A stretch of 64,000 bases of DNA from NCBI RefSeq assembly GCF_963662255.1, contig NC_085046.1, positions 143,607,762-143,671,761 of the forward strand. The letters are read 5' to 3'. The DNA is from Cinclus cinclus. Taxonomy: Eukaryota; Chordata; Aves; Passeriformes; Cinclidae. This document shows positions 42,639 to 54,200 of the stretch, one piece after another (the stretch's first letter is position 1; each line of letters starts with the position of its first letter). The translations under genes were made by a program, and so were the position numbers. A model generated the notes under the pieces. The model was not told the origin of the DNA. It did not search any database and saw only the letters and a program-made list of their open reading frames with translations.

Positions 42639-45600
42639 CTTTAAACAGAAGTAAGATGAAAGAAAACTAAATCTGATTTCAGAATTAAATAGCATTATAA
42701 AAGCTAAAAAGATGATCATGAAAACCAAAGTTATTTGCCCAGCATTCAAGTTCCTTAGACTCCTGGTTTTATGTAAAATATCAGGCCAAAAGAATATTAA
42801 AGACCCCTGCAGATTAGGCTGATATGTTATCTTTGCACTACCTGGCATCTGTGCTTCTCTTGGACAGTCACCACACAGAAACACAAGCAGATGAGAACTG
42901 AGCTTTCATGAAAAGCCAGTTGATGATTATCCTTTTTTAGCTGAGGAAGTAGTTTGCAGTATTGCAAATGGAGAACAATTCTGGGGGGTTCAGGTGGCAT
43001 GAGCTGGTTTCATAATTTTATTTATGATGAGATTTAATACATTATATTTTCTTTTGGAATGACTTCTAAGAATGAATTCACTGATAACCAATCAATGCTA
43101 AAATCACTGCACAGAGTACATACATTAATTCTATCACCACAATATCATGTTTTGAATTTGCAGTTGTGTACCGTTCACAAACAAATGAGAAGCAGTTCCT
43201 TGCACATTTTGGGTGGTTTACATACGAAAACTATCCCAAGTAATTAACCATGTATGTTTTTTCTGCATGGGAATGTTTCTCTCATGCATTACTTGCAAAC
43301 ATGCTGCAAACAAGAGGTGCATTTACTTACTGGCAGCTGAGTAAAGTTTCAGTGTCACACCAGGTCGGTAGGAAGGTGGCATAGACAGTACTGTGGATGG
43401 CAAGTCTAATGGGAGGAGAAAAGAACAGAACTTGCTTCGACACTTTAAAACAAAAAGGCAGGTTGATTGAAAAAAAATAAAAAACTAAACCTGAAGTCAG
43501 AGTTCATAAATAAACACATAGTGATGTATAAATATGTTATCAGTCATCTATTTCTATGCAGAACTTTATAGTTCATAAATGTGCCAACTGACACACTTTG
43601 TTTATCCTAGATCAGTCTTACCTGGCTCTGTTTGCATCAGCTTGCTGGCTCCTTGTGGAGACACTGTCGGCATCCAAAACATGGACATGTCAGCTGTGGG
43701 AAGAGAGAGTCACATGTCCTGTTATTCATTATTTATCTGTCTACTGAGAAGAATTGCTATGTATGAGACAGTTCAACAGCCAGAGTCCCTCACCCAGTAC
43801 TGCCAGTGACATATCAAAATGTCGGGTTGAAATAGAAGAACAAAAACTGTACTTGAGTAGAACTTGAAAAGCCTGTGGACTAGGGAAGGCCAGGATTTCA
43901 AGAAAGCATGCTTAGGGTACACCAAAAGAAGCATCTCTGTATTGCTTTTTCACAGATCTGCTCACCAAATTTGGAGCAAAATGTGAGGGAAGATCCAAGT
44001 AACAGGAGTGTTTGTGGGAAGAAAGACCAAGTTTTTTCCCTAAAGATAAGAAACTTCAGGATGGAACCTATAGCTCTTTCTGACATTTCTGCAATAAAGC
44101 TCCAATAAAGTAAGGGGCCCCCAAGCACCACCTCAGAGACGCTTGGCCAGACCCCACAGCAGTGGCAGGGCAGGTTCCAGGGCTCCTGGCCATACTCACT
44201 GGGGCTGGGCTGCAGGGGTGGTGATGGGGCCAAGCTCCCCCCAGGGCTCACAGGGGGTCTGGCCATGCCTTGGGGCCCGGGAACATCCACGTGGGATGAT
44301 GGAAACCACGATCCTTTGGCTCCCGCTGTCTTTGGCCACGGTGGGAACTTCGTGGTGGGGATTTCCCCCCCTTTCTGTGCGAGAGGGATCCTGGTAGCTG
44401 GAGAAGGAAGAGGGCAGAGAGAGGGCACCAGCACTCTGGGGGTGCTGGTGCCCCATGGCAGCAGCAACTGCAACACACCAGGGGAGAATAATATCAAAAA
44501 TGCACCCAGAAAATCCCATCTACCCTTTGAGTGCTTCTTTGGCACTTGAGCAGCCACTTCTCCATGTAGTTTTAAATATGGAAACACAGGGAGATCCAAT
44601 AATGTTTGAAATTTTAGCTAAGAACATTTTAATATGTGAGTTTTTATAAATTTAAAAAGAAAAAAAAGAAACTGAAATGTTCCTGGAGGGTTTTGATTTT
44701 TTCTTCACATAATTTGTGCTTAGTTTTCTGAGCTGCTTCACTGCAGTAGAAAGAGAGAAGGGTCTTGTCTGTTTGAAGGTGAGCAGGCAGGTACTGGAGG
44801 GCAGATGCTGCAGTTTAAGAACTGACACTCGTGGCTACAAGGGATGACAAAGGTTGGCATCTGGTTAAGGAAATTTTAAAAATTTATAAAAGACAGCAAA
44901 CTGGCTATGGGAAGTGGAGGCATTTTGTAGAAGACAGATGCAGCTGCAATGACAAGGAGGTATTGAAGACAAGGTTGGAAATTCTATTGATTTCTACTAC
45001 AAGTGAGCAGGTGTGAAATCTTGGTTTTGGCTTCAAAAAAGGGGCAGAGCAGCACTTTTCTATCTTGTAGCCCCATAGAAAAGTTGAATGTAATACTGTT
45101 TATGAAATGTTCAACTACAACTGAATGTCATATAAAGAAATTGATAGAGAATAATACAGAAAAAAACCCACAGAAAATAAGAGGAAATAGTTTAAATAAT
45201 CTTATTTTTTTGATTTGAAACCTACAACCAGTTTTTCTCTTCTCTGCCCCTTTAGAAAATGTATTTTTTTCTGGGAAAATGGCTTTTCACAAGAGTTTTT
45301 CTATCTTCCAGCTCTTCATTGCATTACTGACACCGTCTGCTGATTCAGAGAATTTTATACTACCCTTTATTTGGAGCTCACATCACAGTTAACTGTGCAG
45401 CAAACATACATGATCACTTGTCAAGACATTAATCAAGGAGAACACAGATTTAGGTCTGACAATATTTGCTCACATTTAAGTGTCCACACGTATTCTGCTG
45501 ATGAATCCAGCATCTTGTTTGGGTCTTCTTGCAATTTCACAAAACCTGAGATAATCGAATCTAGGTCTTTGAAGAATGAGAAGACAAGGTTAGAGCACTC

Positions 45601-48600
45601 ACTACCCACTGCCTATTGTGTGAGAAAAAGGAAAGAAATCAGATTCTACTACCACAGAAGCAGCTGTTGGTTCTAATTAATGGGAGTTTTGGCCAAGTGT
45701 CATCTTTTTCTTCTTGTTTTTAAAAGGAGAGAAACATCCCACAGCTTTCAGCACACACAACTTGCCACAGATTTCAATCTGCCTGCATTAATCTATCATT
45801 GAAAATGGAAGATAGTGATGGGCAACAGTGAAATGTGAGCACCAGAAGTGCAGCTCAAACTGGCAAAGCAGTTTTGGGTGGAGGAACCATGCAGGACAAT
45901 GACTGAATGTGTTCACCTCCACTCTGAAGTTAACTCATGTAAAAGTAGGAGGTTATTTGTGCTGAGAGCTATGGAAGGCACCCAGCAAGATTTAAGAGCA
46001 CCAGAGACCCTCCCCAGCCTAATGCTGAATTCTGTTAAAGCTCTCATCCCACGAGGTTTTGTTTGTTCCTCCACCAGACGACGTTGTAACAAATAATTTA
46101 AAAGTTTGTAAAAGTTACTTACACTTATGATATAATTATTTTATTAAATTTTCAGCAATATAAAATACTATTCTAATGATAATCAAGTACATAATACTAT
46201 GCAAATATATAAGCAATAATAAAAAAATAAAATAATATTTATAGTAGTAGCAATGAGGATGGAGTACTCATTGCAAGAGCTATCTGGATATGATTTTCAT
46301 TCTGGTTCCTGTTTCCTTTCATTCCCCAAGATGTACTTACCCAGGTCAGATGATGTGTTACTGGAAAATGTATAATTAATAATGGGAGACTTTTCTAGTA
46401 TTTCCAAAAAATCAGACAGATTTTTCCCTGCAAACAGAAATGCTTACAGATATCAAGAAAGGCTTGTTTCCAGTATAAATCCTCACTGAGGAAAACTAGG
46501 GCAATATTTTTGAGTGGAATGATTTTAACTTTTACCTGTCTGCCCTGCCATCACACAGATGTAGATACAATCAGAGTCATTGCTCTGTCGCACTGAAAGG
46601 CAAAAAACCAGAAGAGATCATGGTTACCAGTTTTCCTTACATGGAATTATCTTAAATAGTTGAATGCACAAACAAAAAATTGCCATGTGGCTGTGGCAGC
46701 TGACCAAGTGTGTTCCTTCTGACCTAATATTTCACAAAAACCTCAAACCACCATCAAATTCAAATATTAGTATCTTCAGGGGAAAAAGCTTCTATCCAAT
46801 TAATATTCCAAATTACAAGTATTTTTATACAGAAAAATAATCTTCAGTTTAAATAGCCCGCACTTATTCTCCGTCAATAAGAATTGCTCAAAAATATCAG
46901 TATGTAAAAATAATTCTCAAACACACCAATTTTTAGTAATTAATTATAAAACATTCAAGCAACACAAATGCTCATAGAAATATGTGCATATCTATGTTAC
47001 ACACATACACATTATATATGTATATTGTTCCATTTGTTGCAAGAAAAATGCTGTTGAGTAAGAGCAATAGGCTTTTATCCACATTTTTATGGTTGTTTTC
47101 ATTCCAGGAGTAAATGAGACAGATAAGACAATGATAAATGTTCAAAGGAAATGCAAACCTGAGAGAATAGAAGTGGATTTGAAAATTTCTGTGAGATAAC
47201 TGGTGGAATTCCCAGTGCTTTCAACAAGTAGAGCTGTAAAATCTAGACAACAGACAGAGAAAGTTTATATTGAAAACACATAGCCTATCATTTAAACCAA
47301 GTGAAAAATTCACTTTTGTATGTGATGATATTTTATATATATGCTTATACATTACAAAGTTTAAATTATTTTAAAGGGTAAAATATTTTGCTGGAGTGGA
47401 CTGGAGAAACCATGAGAATACTTTGAGAAGCATATTTCAAAAATATATCCAAAATTACATCAGCATGTCTAAAATCAAGCTTCATTGAAATTTATCTGTT
47501 CAAGAGAACATTTTAAAGTAATGCTGTACTTAGTCTGCTTAAATGTAGAAGGAGATCTAAAGCCTGCAGGCTCTGCCTGCTGTAACTGCCTGGCTGCTGT
47601 GTAGGACCTTCCAACAAGCATTGGATTTTTCCTCTGGGCTCTGCTTCAGACATACTGATGATTCAGATGTCAACCCAAGAAATGCCTGGTGGTGGTGTGG
47701 TGGTACTTTCTAGCAGTAACAGGTCACTGTTCTCACCTAGGGAGTGATGAACCTGGGCCCTCAATTTTTACTGCTTTGGAGAATGCTCTAATCCCCAAGA
47801 TATTCTGGCATTGCTGCAGAAAGATTAAAGTTTCTCTGTTTTTCTCCAAGGCAAACTAAGTAATTATCCATAAAGGCTCGTTGAGATGAGTGGGTCTGGT
47901 CTGCAGCTGCTGATCTACTCTTGATGCCTTACATTTGCCAGTCATAGAATCCAAACACTCAGATGTATCCTGAAATGTTAAATTCTGTGAAATCAGTGTG
48001 AATGAGGTGTGTATGAGGGTGTGAATGAGGATTTCAGGTGAAGGGTTTGTCTGGCAGTATTTTGTAGCCCATTCAACAGTTCTATGAAGATGTTAGTCCT
48101 TGCTTCTCACTTCTCTTGGGCTCACTGAAGTTGCTGGAGTAATTTGGTGCAGAGAAGCCTTTGTTCATCTCCTGTGGGTTATCTCAGGAGAGAAAAAGCG
48201 GCCAAGGTGATGTATCATATATTGCAGGTCCTCTCTCCTGCGCTGCAATTTGTATTCCAAGGAGGAAAGGGAGGCCTTTTGCCAGTCAAACCACACCAGT
48301 GACTTGACTGATGGCTCCATCCCAGACTGGCTGGCTGGGTGCAGCCAGCTGAGACTGAGTCATGGACTTAGAGCAGTCACTCGTCGTGAGTTATGGCTGT
48401 TGACCTCAGTGTGGTGGTGGCAATCGTAAGGATGAAGTCTGCAGAATTCAGACTACAGCCCTCAGCTCCAAAGGAAATAATTCAGTTTAAGTGCATGCAA
48501 CTGCCAATCTCTTTTGTGTACCCACCTGTCAAGTCATTTGTCACATTATTCAAACAGTAGCAGTAGTGCATAGGGAACTTGCCAGGGTCAATATTTTTTG

Positions 48601-51204
48601 CGCTAGAGACTGGAGGGAGAGACAGAGAAAAAAATTCAGTGTCTTGTTGCACGGGCTGTGGGAGAGAAACTGCTCCTGAGCCAAGCAAAGTGCCAACACT
48701 CACGGTTATAAATGGTGACTGACACTTTGTGGAAGGCAAATGAGCTGTAAGAGGTGACACTCAGCAAAGAGAACAGTTTCTTGGTACCTGCAGAAACACA
48801 GATCCATGCTATTAGTGCTTGGAACAAATTGTGAGAACATGTGTTTTGTCTCTGTTCATTTAGTGCCTACAGGATTCCCGAGGTGCCAGTATGATACAGC
48901 TGCCTCACACTCAGTCCCTTCTCATTTGCACTGAAGGAAAAATCGTTTGCATTATTTCTTCTTTTTTATTTTGTTTTTCTTTTAATTGAAATGTACATTG
49001 GATTAGAAAGTGCTTTCGAAAGGCATCTCACAAGTAATTATTTTGTGTCTATATATAAACTCACACTAATTTCCAAGTTCTCTGAAGTAGGCAGCCATCT
49101 GCATTATAAATGCATGAAGGTAACATGCTCCTAGAAGCAATTTGGGGGGTCAACAGCACATATTTACAGCTTCTCCTGCTAACACTTGTAGTGCCTTTTC
49201 TCCTGCACTGCTGGGCTGGCAGCTGTGACCTGCCCAGCGTCTCCCATTACCTCTGAGTGCAGTGCTCAGCATCCCATTCACCAGCTCTGTCAGGTTAATA
49301 GCAGCCAGGTCCAGGGATTTTGCAGGCAGCTCTGAAAGAAAAGAAGTGCATGACGGCACAAGGAAACAACTGTGCATCCACTGCCTATATGTACTAGAAA
49401 TCTGCCAGGATTGGAAAACCAAACTGAGCAGATTATGTTCTGGAGTGCACCAAAAAAAACCCCAAAAAAACAAACACTGATGGGAAAATAAAATTACAGA
49501 ACCACGGAGGTGAGTCTAGAAAATAGCAAGATATAGCAACAGATGGGCCAAAATTCAGGTCTGCCAGCTGTGCCCTTGACCGTGCCCTTGAGGAACTGCA
49601 GGACCCAGCCAGCCCTGGCATGCTGATGCCCTCTCCTGCTGGATGTTGGGTGTTTGCTGAAATCAGAGCAGCAGATCTCACCATGCATGTCACTAAAGGC
49701 AGAGAACGTGCCTAGGAAATATTCCCCCTTCCCCAAACCTACATGAAAATACAGATTTTTGTTTTTCAGCTGCATAGATGGCTGTACTGCTTGCTACAAG
49801 AGAATAATTTTGTTGTAGCCAAATCACACTTTTTATCTTAGCATGTTTTATTTCAGTTGATGTTGCTTATTTCTTTTTCCCAAGTCAAAATTTTCAAAGA
49901 TATTTTTTGCTCCCCTCCCACAAAGTCATGCTGAAGCAGAGAAGTACAGTGTCTGTGTGAGGGAGGAAGGTGTGTGTGAGCATGACAGAGAGAGGAAGAA
50001 CAGAGCAGGATGGAAAAAGAAGCACAAAAAGCTGAGATGAGAACAAAATTGAATCTGGGGAGAAATGCAATTTTCCAATGACATCAGTATTATTTATAAG
50101 CAATTTGAAGCCAAGCTGCACCCCAGGGCTGAAAGCCACCCTTGTCCATAGCATAGAAGAGAGGAAAGGAAAAACAAAAGGGAATCAAGAGCTGAGAAGG
50201 AGAGAAAGGAAAAAGAGAAGAGTAGATTTTGGGAAGGACAATTGTAACCTGGCCAGGGACTGGATTGGGTGGGGTGGCCTTACAGCAGGGATGGGCTGGG
50301 GCTCACAAGACTCTGCAGGATCTGGGCCCATTTGCTGCCACCCCCAAGCCCAGCACAGCAGCTCCCACTCCCATTAACACCCGACTCTGGGGCTCCTGTT
50401 ACCTGCAGTAGCCAGCACCGCCACTTGCTTCTCTTTCTTATTTTCTTTTCTTATGCATGAAGCTGAAAAGTGAAGAAAGAGACTGAGAAACAGTTTTCCT
50501 TTTTGAGTTTTCCCCTCAATAATCAAAATAAAAATATAATAGTAAATATTTGTAGAGATCTTCACTAGATTTGCACACAGAATTTACTGCAAGATGAAGA
50601 GTAAAATAAGACCATATCCAAACAATTCTTCCCTTCTCTATGCATGTTGGTTATTCAGAGCAGTCATGCAATTGAGGACAGTCCTCAAGAGCTGTGTTGC
50701 AGGAGGAATGGGCTGAAACTGGGCTCGGGAGATTGGACTGGGTTTCTGGGATTTGCTCAGTGACAAGCTGAGGTGCACAGCAGTAAATGAGAGATTGCAG
50801 GACAAAGTGAAGATATGTGTTTGGAATTTAGGTTTCCTATCCCACCAGAGAAGAGCTGAGTGCCTCCTAAAAGTAATCCAAAAGGCTCTCCAAAGGAGTC
50901 AGTGCCAGAGGGAACTAGGATGGGCTTCTCAGCATGGGATTCTCAGCATGGGATCCAGGAATAGGAATCACCTGGTCTGCTCTGCTGAATGTCACCAGCC
51001 CTGGAGCTCCAGCCCATCAGCTTTGCCTACACAGGGTGAAAGAACCAAGCCTGCCACAGGTGTGGGAATGGGGCTATGGGAGCAGCTGGGAAAGAGGCAC
51101 CTGGGAAGCACCAGACCATTGTCCTTACCTGTGCTGAAAACCAGAAAGAGACATAGAAATCCCAGGCTCATCTTCGCTGCCACATGCCAGCAGAACCCCT
51201 GCAT
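42480..51204 (-). CDS. HHLA1: HHLA1 (13 coding exons, 387 residues)
   Basis: HHLA1 (HERV-H LTR-associating 1) is a vertebrate gene of unknown function. I assign it by position between OC90 and the expected KCNQ3, and by its secretory layout. Thirteen exons sum to 1164 nt in frame: 51204-51129, 50462-50403, 49331-49251, 48787-48704, 48609-48526, 47233-47159, 46592-46536, 46427-46341, 44397-44200, 43693-43622, 43405-43331, 42897-42842, 42638-42480. Order: signal peptide (1-25), Cys-bearing ectodomain with several sequons (NLT, NVT, NST, NDS, NLS, NYT), Pro-rich segment (202-267), hydrophobic helix LKLYSAAILICLCFCVVTV (about 310-328), and a 59-residue tail rich in Trp and Lys. Introns 1-11 are phase 1. 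It is shorter than the human protein (about 530 residues from memory), so one or more exons may be missed or lineage-specific. Confidence 0.8.
42842..42897 (-). CDS. HHLA1: HHLA1 coding exon 12: membrane helix
   Basis: The acceptor AAAGCTCAG has a weak pyrimidine tract; the donor is CCAG|GTAGTG. The exon is 56 nt, phase 1 to 0. With the split codon it encodes ILICLCFCVVTVQEKHRCQ: a hydrophobic stretch, then a basic stop-transfer. The exon was identified because it alone bridges exon 11 and exon 13 in frame. Confidence 0.65.
43331..43405 (-). CDS. HHLA1: HHLA1 coding exon 11: start of membrane helix
   Basis: The acceptor is TCCCATTAG and the donor GCCA|GTAAGT. The exon is 75 nt, phase 1-1. 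It encodes DLPSTVLSMPPSYRPGVTLK and then LYSAA, the first turn of the putative transmembrane helix. Confidence 0.78.
43622..43693 (-). CDS. HHLA1: HHLA1 coding exon 10
   Basis: The acceptor is CTTCCCACAG and the donor CCAG|GTAAGA. The exon is 72 nt, phase 1-1. It encodes TDMSMFWMPTVSPQGASKLM and then QTEP. Confidence 0.78.
44200..44397 (-). CDS. HHLA1: HHLA1 coding exon 9: Pro-rich segment
   Basis: The acceptor is CCTTCTCCAG and the donor CCCCA|GTGAGT. The exon is 198 nt, phase 1-1. It is GC-rich and encodes a Pro/Ser/Gly-rich disordered segment beginning ATRIPLAQKGGEIPTTKFP. A run of seven G (minus strand) makes this exon prone to sequencing or polymerase slippage; the frame holds with seven. 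Confidence 0.8.
44398..46340 (-). other. HHLA1 intron 8
   Basis: A 1.9-kb AT-rich intron. Exons present in longer mammalian HHLA1 could be hidden here, but I found no open, splice-flanked, phase-compatible segment. Confidence 0.45.
46341..46427 (-). CDS. HHLA1: HHLA1 coding exon 8
   Basis: The acceptor is CTGTTTGCAG and the donor CTGG|GTAAGT. The exon is 87 nt, phase 1-1. It encodes GKNLSDFLEILEKSPIINYT and then FSSNTSSDL, with three sequons. Confidence 0.82.
46536..46592 (-). CDS. HHLA1: HHLA1 coding exon 7
   Basis: The acceptor is GCCTTTCAG and the donor GACAG|GTAAAA. The exon is 57 nt, phase 1-1. It encodes VRQSNDSDCIYICVMAGQT, with two Cys and an N-D-S sequon. Confidence 0.8.
47159..47233 (-). 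CDS. HHLA1: HHLA1 coding exon 6
   Basis: The acceptor is GATTTTACAG and the donor CTCAG|GTTTGC. The exon is 75 nt, phase 1-1. It encodes ALLVESTGNSTSYLTEIFK and then STSILS (N-S-T sequon). Confidence 0.75.
47234..48525 (-). other. HHLA1 intron 5
   Basis: Non-coding. It includes a three-unit minisatellite at 47997-48030 (GTGTGAATGAGG-like units). Confidence 0.5.
48526..48609 (-). CDS. HHLA1: HHLA1 coding exon 5
   Basis: The acceptor is CCCTCCAG and the donor ACAG|GTGGGT. The exon is 84 nt, phase 1-1. It encodes SSAKNIDPGKFPMHYCYCLN and then NVTNDLT. A nearer AG (CTCTAG) would break the frame, which fixes the acceptor. Confidence 0.8.
48704..48787 (-). CDS. HHLA1: HHLA1 coding exon 4
   Basis: The acceptor is TTTCTGCAG and the donor AACC|GTGAGT. 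The exon is 84 nt, phase 1-1. It encodes GTKKLFSLLSVTSYSSFAFH and then KVSVTIYN. Confidence 0.82.
49251..49331 (-). CDS. HHLA1: HHLA1 coding exon 3
   Basis: The acceptor is CTTTCAG and the donor AGAG|GTAATG. The exon is 81 nt, phase 1-1. It encodes ELPAKSLDLAAINLTELVNG and then MLSTALR, with an N-L-T sequon. Confidence 0.82.
49332..51128 (-). other. HHLA1 introns 1 and 2
   Basis: The introns around coding exon 2 (49332-50402 and 50463-51128). Short open frames here have no splice or homology support. No repeat family recognised. Confidence 0.5.
50403..50462 (-). CDS. HHLA1: HHLA1 coding exon 2
   Basis: The acceptor is ACTTTTCAG and the donor GCAG|GTAACA. The exon is 60 nt, phase 1-1. It encodes ASCIRKENKKEKQVAVLATA, a basic segment after the signal peptide. 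Confidence 0.75.
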
Positions 51205-51237
51205 TATGGATGCTGGCTTCCAGCAGGTTTAGCTGGT
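51129..51237 (-). CDS. HHLA1: HHLA1 exon with start codon and signal peptide
   Basis: The ATG is at 51202-51204 (minus); coding runs to 51129 (donor ACAG|GTAAGG). It encodes MQGFCWHVAAKMSLGFLCLF then LVFSTG. Met12 starts a cleaner signal peptide and may be the real start. A pyrimidine-rich acceptor, CTCTCTCCTAG, ends at 51238, so a separate upstream 5'-UTR exon is likely but was not located. Confidence 0.78.
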
Positions 51238-51239
51238 CT

Positions 51240-54200
51240 AGGAGAGAGAAGTGATCCTTTGGTGGTGTTAAAATTTTTAGCATTGTGTGATTTTGTCAAG
51301 CCCTTGTCCCAGAATGTTTTGACCGCAGGAGAAATATCAGTTTTCTGTGATGCAGAGAAAGATTGGAAATTTGGAAGGAACAGAGATCCCATAATCGGTA
51401 TTCCTTCCTGGCCTCTCGATTTTTGAGTCCTTTCTACCTGGATTTTCTAGGGACTTGTAAGGTTGTTAACACAACCTTCTTCTCTGGCAGGATGAGCTGT
51501 GCCTGAAAGGCACCTGTCACATCAAGTGCCTGAAGCCTTTCTGTTAAAGCAATAAAAAAATTGCTTATGTTTACTTTCAAACCAGAAATGTTAACTGAGA
51601 TTCTCTTCCATAGAAATGTTTCTTTTCTGATCATTCCTGATCTTGTATTTCTTTAGTTACTGTCACTAGGTTGTGTCCTGTGCTGCCTTGCCTACCTGGT
51701 TGGTGAGGATTAACAGTGTTCTGCCTTTCAGACCATGAGCTGCTTTCCAGGTTTCAAAGATTTAATTAAGCATGGTTAGGGAGGGGAAAAAAAAAAGAAA
51801 AAAAACAGATTTATTTTCATGTTTCCCATTTATGCAATATCAGAACATGTCAAATAATTCTATAGTTGTCAGAAAATGAGGGATGATATGAGAATCAGCC
51901 ATAAAAAAAAAAGTCCAAAATTTTTAATATCCTCCTGGAGCAGCTAATCTTGCAAGTATGCAGCAAAATTATTATCTTCAAGATAACACTGTTTGATTAT
52001 AAAACTATTATCATCATATTTAAAATATTTTTGTTATTCAAGTCACTAGATAATTAATACATTCAAGAAATGGCTTATTTGTATTTAGTGGCTCTAAAGA
52101 GACTCTTCCTTGGGGTGGTGAAACTATGCTAAATATTTCTGCATTGGAAATGTATGTGTTTGCTGGCTTGATGAATGTAAAATGTGTAAGTGCCAGCTCT
52201 CCTAATTCAAGCAAAGCTCTGAGAGCTTCCAAGCAGATCATCCTGCCTCTTCAGTCCATCTGCCCAATCCTTTTTGCTCAGTCCCAAGCCTGGACTCATC
52301 CACAGTTTCTTCACAGCATGTGCAGAAGAAAAGAAGTGAGGCAGAAAGTGTTGGCCAGATCTCATTCCCAGACTTCATACTCCATCACCTTTCTATGGAG
52401 TAATTATGCATGGACAGAGTCCAGTACCCCATGGACAAGTCTAGCACCAAAAATCCTAAACCTGGCTTTTCTTGTAACAATATTGGGGATCTGGCAAACT
52501 GCTAGACTACAGACCATGAAAATGTTGTCATGAATATCACAGGGCCTGTTTCCCTGACAAGGCTATCCCCTCTTCCACTCTCTGGTGTTATGAAGCTCCT
52601 GAGACTTGCAACAGCTTTTTTTTTTTTATGGATTTGTGGACTCTGCAATTAGGGGAGACCAATGAGATAGTTCAGGCCTGCTCCCAGGCTGATGTGATGG
52701 AAGCAGCAGAGATGTAATCTGCACGGAGATAGGTATAAAACTAATCCACATCTCTGAATTCTGGTAATTTGTTGGTTGTCTTTGGTTTAGTTCAACGAAA
52801 TAGAGAGGAGTTAGTGAGAGATGCTCCTCAGTGGAACTGAGAATGAGGAATTAGTTCTCTTCAAAGCTGCAGGGAGGTAGCTGTTAGGGAGAGTAGGCTT
52901 TGGGAGGTGGAGAGTTTGTAATGTTAATTGATCATGAAATTGTAATTGATCATGTGAAAGGAGGTTTGTAACTACTTGTGATTTGGAGCAGGGGTCTGTG
53001 GTGACAGGTGCATCTAGATAATCAAATCTCCTGTTAAAGGGGGAACTATTGGGTTGTGTCTTTGTTTGAGGTCACAGGTGGAGTGATTTGCTGCTTTTTT
53101 TAATAGAACTTTATGAATGATGGGAAGTGTCACCTTAGCTGTGCAAAATCTGCATTAGGATGAGTTGTACTTCGTGATGATGGTTCAGGGTTTATGGGCA
53201 CGTTCCCCATGACCTGTTCCATGCACTCAGGAGTGACCAGGTTGCACAGCCAGCGCTGTCCCTGTGCACACCAACCAAGGGACATCAGCAGGAAACACAG
53301 ATAACAGAAGTGCTGCCACTGAGCTGTCCCTGAGGTGCATGGCTGGTCAGCTGGAGGGTCACTGTGGCCCGAAGTGGTGAAAGACCCCAAACCTCTGCCC
53401 CTCAGAAGGATTTTGGCTGTATGGTGGGTGAAAGACCCAGACCTAGGAGGTGGGAGAAGAGGGCATGCCCTGCCCCATTTTCAATCTGTCCCTACAGATC
53501 AATAGCCAGTGTTCATCTACTGTGAGGAAACTTGATTTCCAGGACCTACTTTGAGGAATATGGGTTCTCCTGGGTCAGCAGTGAATCACACCAACACTGA
53601 AATCCTTGGTCAGAGCATTTCACAGACTGATGTGAAAGCACAACCGTTTTACAAATGTTCCTAAGTAAAAGGCACCTTTTAAAGTTCCTAAAAGGAACTA
53701 AGCTCTAACTTAGTACTGATTTATTAAAACTGGCCAGAGTTGTTCATGGCAGCAGGACAGAGGAAAATCTTTTGACAGAGGACTTGTAAGAGAGGGTCTA
53801 GAGAGACCACGTTCCTAAAAGATGGAGGTGAGAGGATTGACACAAGAAGGGATCATTTATTTAAGGAGAGAGAGAAAAGCTGTAAAAGTACAAAGTAGAA
53901 CAAGACAAATTGTGCTTGGAAGCATTCCCCACACACTGGGTGAAGCATTCTTGCTCACCTGAATTGTCAGTTTTCTGCTGTCCTCCCTGCTGAGCTGCTC
54001 CTCTGTGATAACCAACACACACTTTTCTCCACACACAGTGCTGATTTCCAGCAGGAATTAAGAGAACGCATTAACCTGGCCATATCACACTACAGACTCA
54101 ACCAAGCAAAACCTCTAACAATAGGGACAACAGGTAAACATAACCTGGAAGGATGGAGCACAGTAAGACAAATCCTGTTCTACTTGTGGCAAAGAAATTT

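Noticed and set aside
42780..42880. Alternative HHLA1 end using the AG at 42749 region (ACCAG|GAGTC)
   Set aside because: It yields a short, low-support tail; the exon at 42638-42480 has a stronger pyrimidine tract, a longer complex frame and a poly(A) signal right after the stop.
43898..44599. A 233-residue minus-strand open frame
   Set aside because: It is HHLA1 exon 9 (44200-44397) plus intron read-through; splice signals on both sides and phase agreement support the short exon.
46128..46180. Possible HHLA1 exon next to a GTAAGT-type donor at 46128
   Set aside because: The sequence before it is almost pure A/T and gives no open, phase-compatible frame with an acceptor.
53130..53390. An 86-residue Cys/Trp-containing minus-strand open frame
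   Set aside because: No recognised family, no splice signals that fit a gene, and no neighbouring exons; most likely chance in a locally GC-richer stretch.
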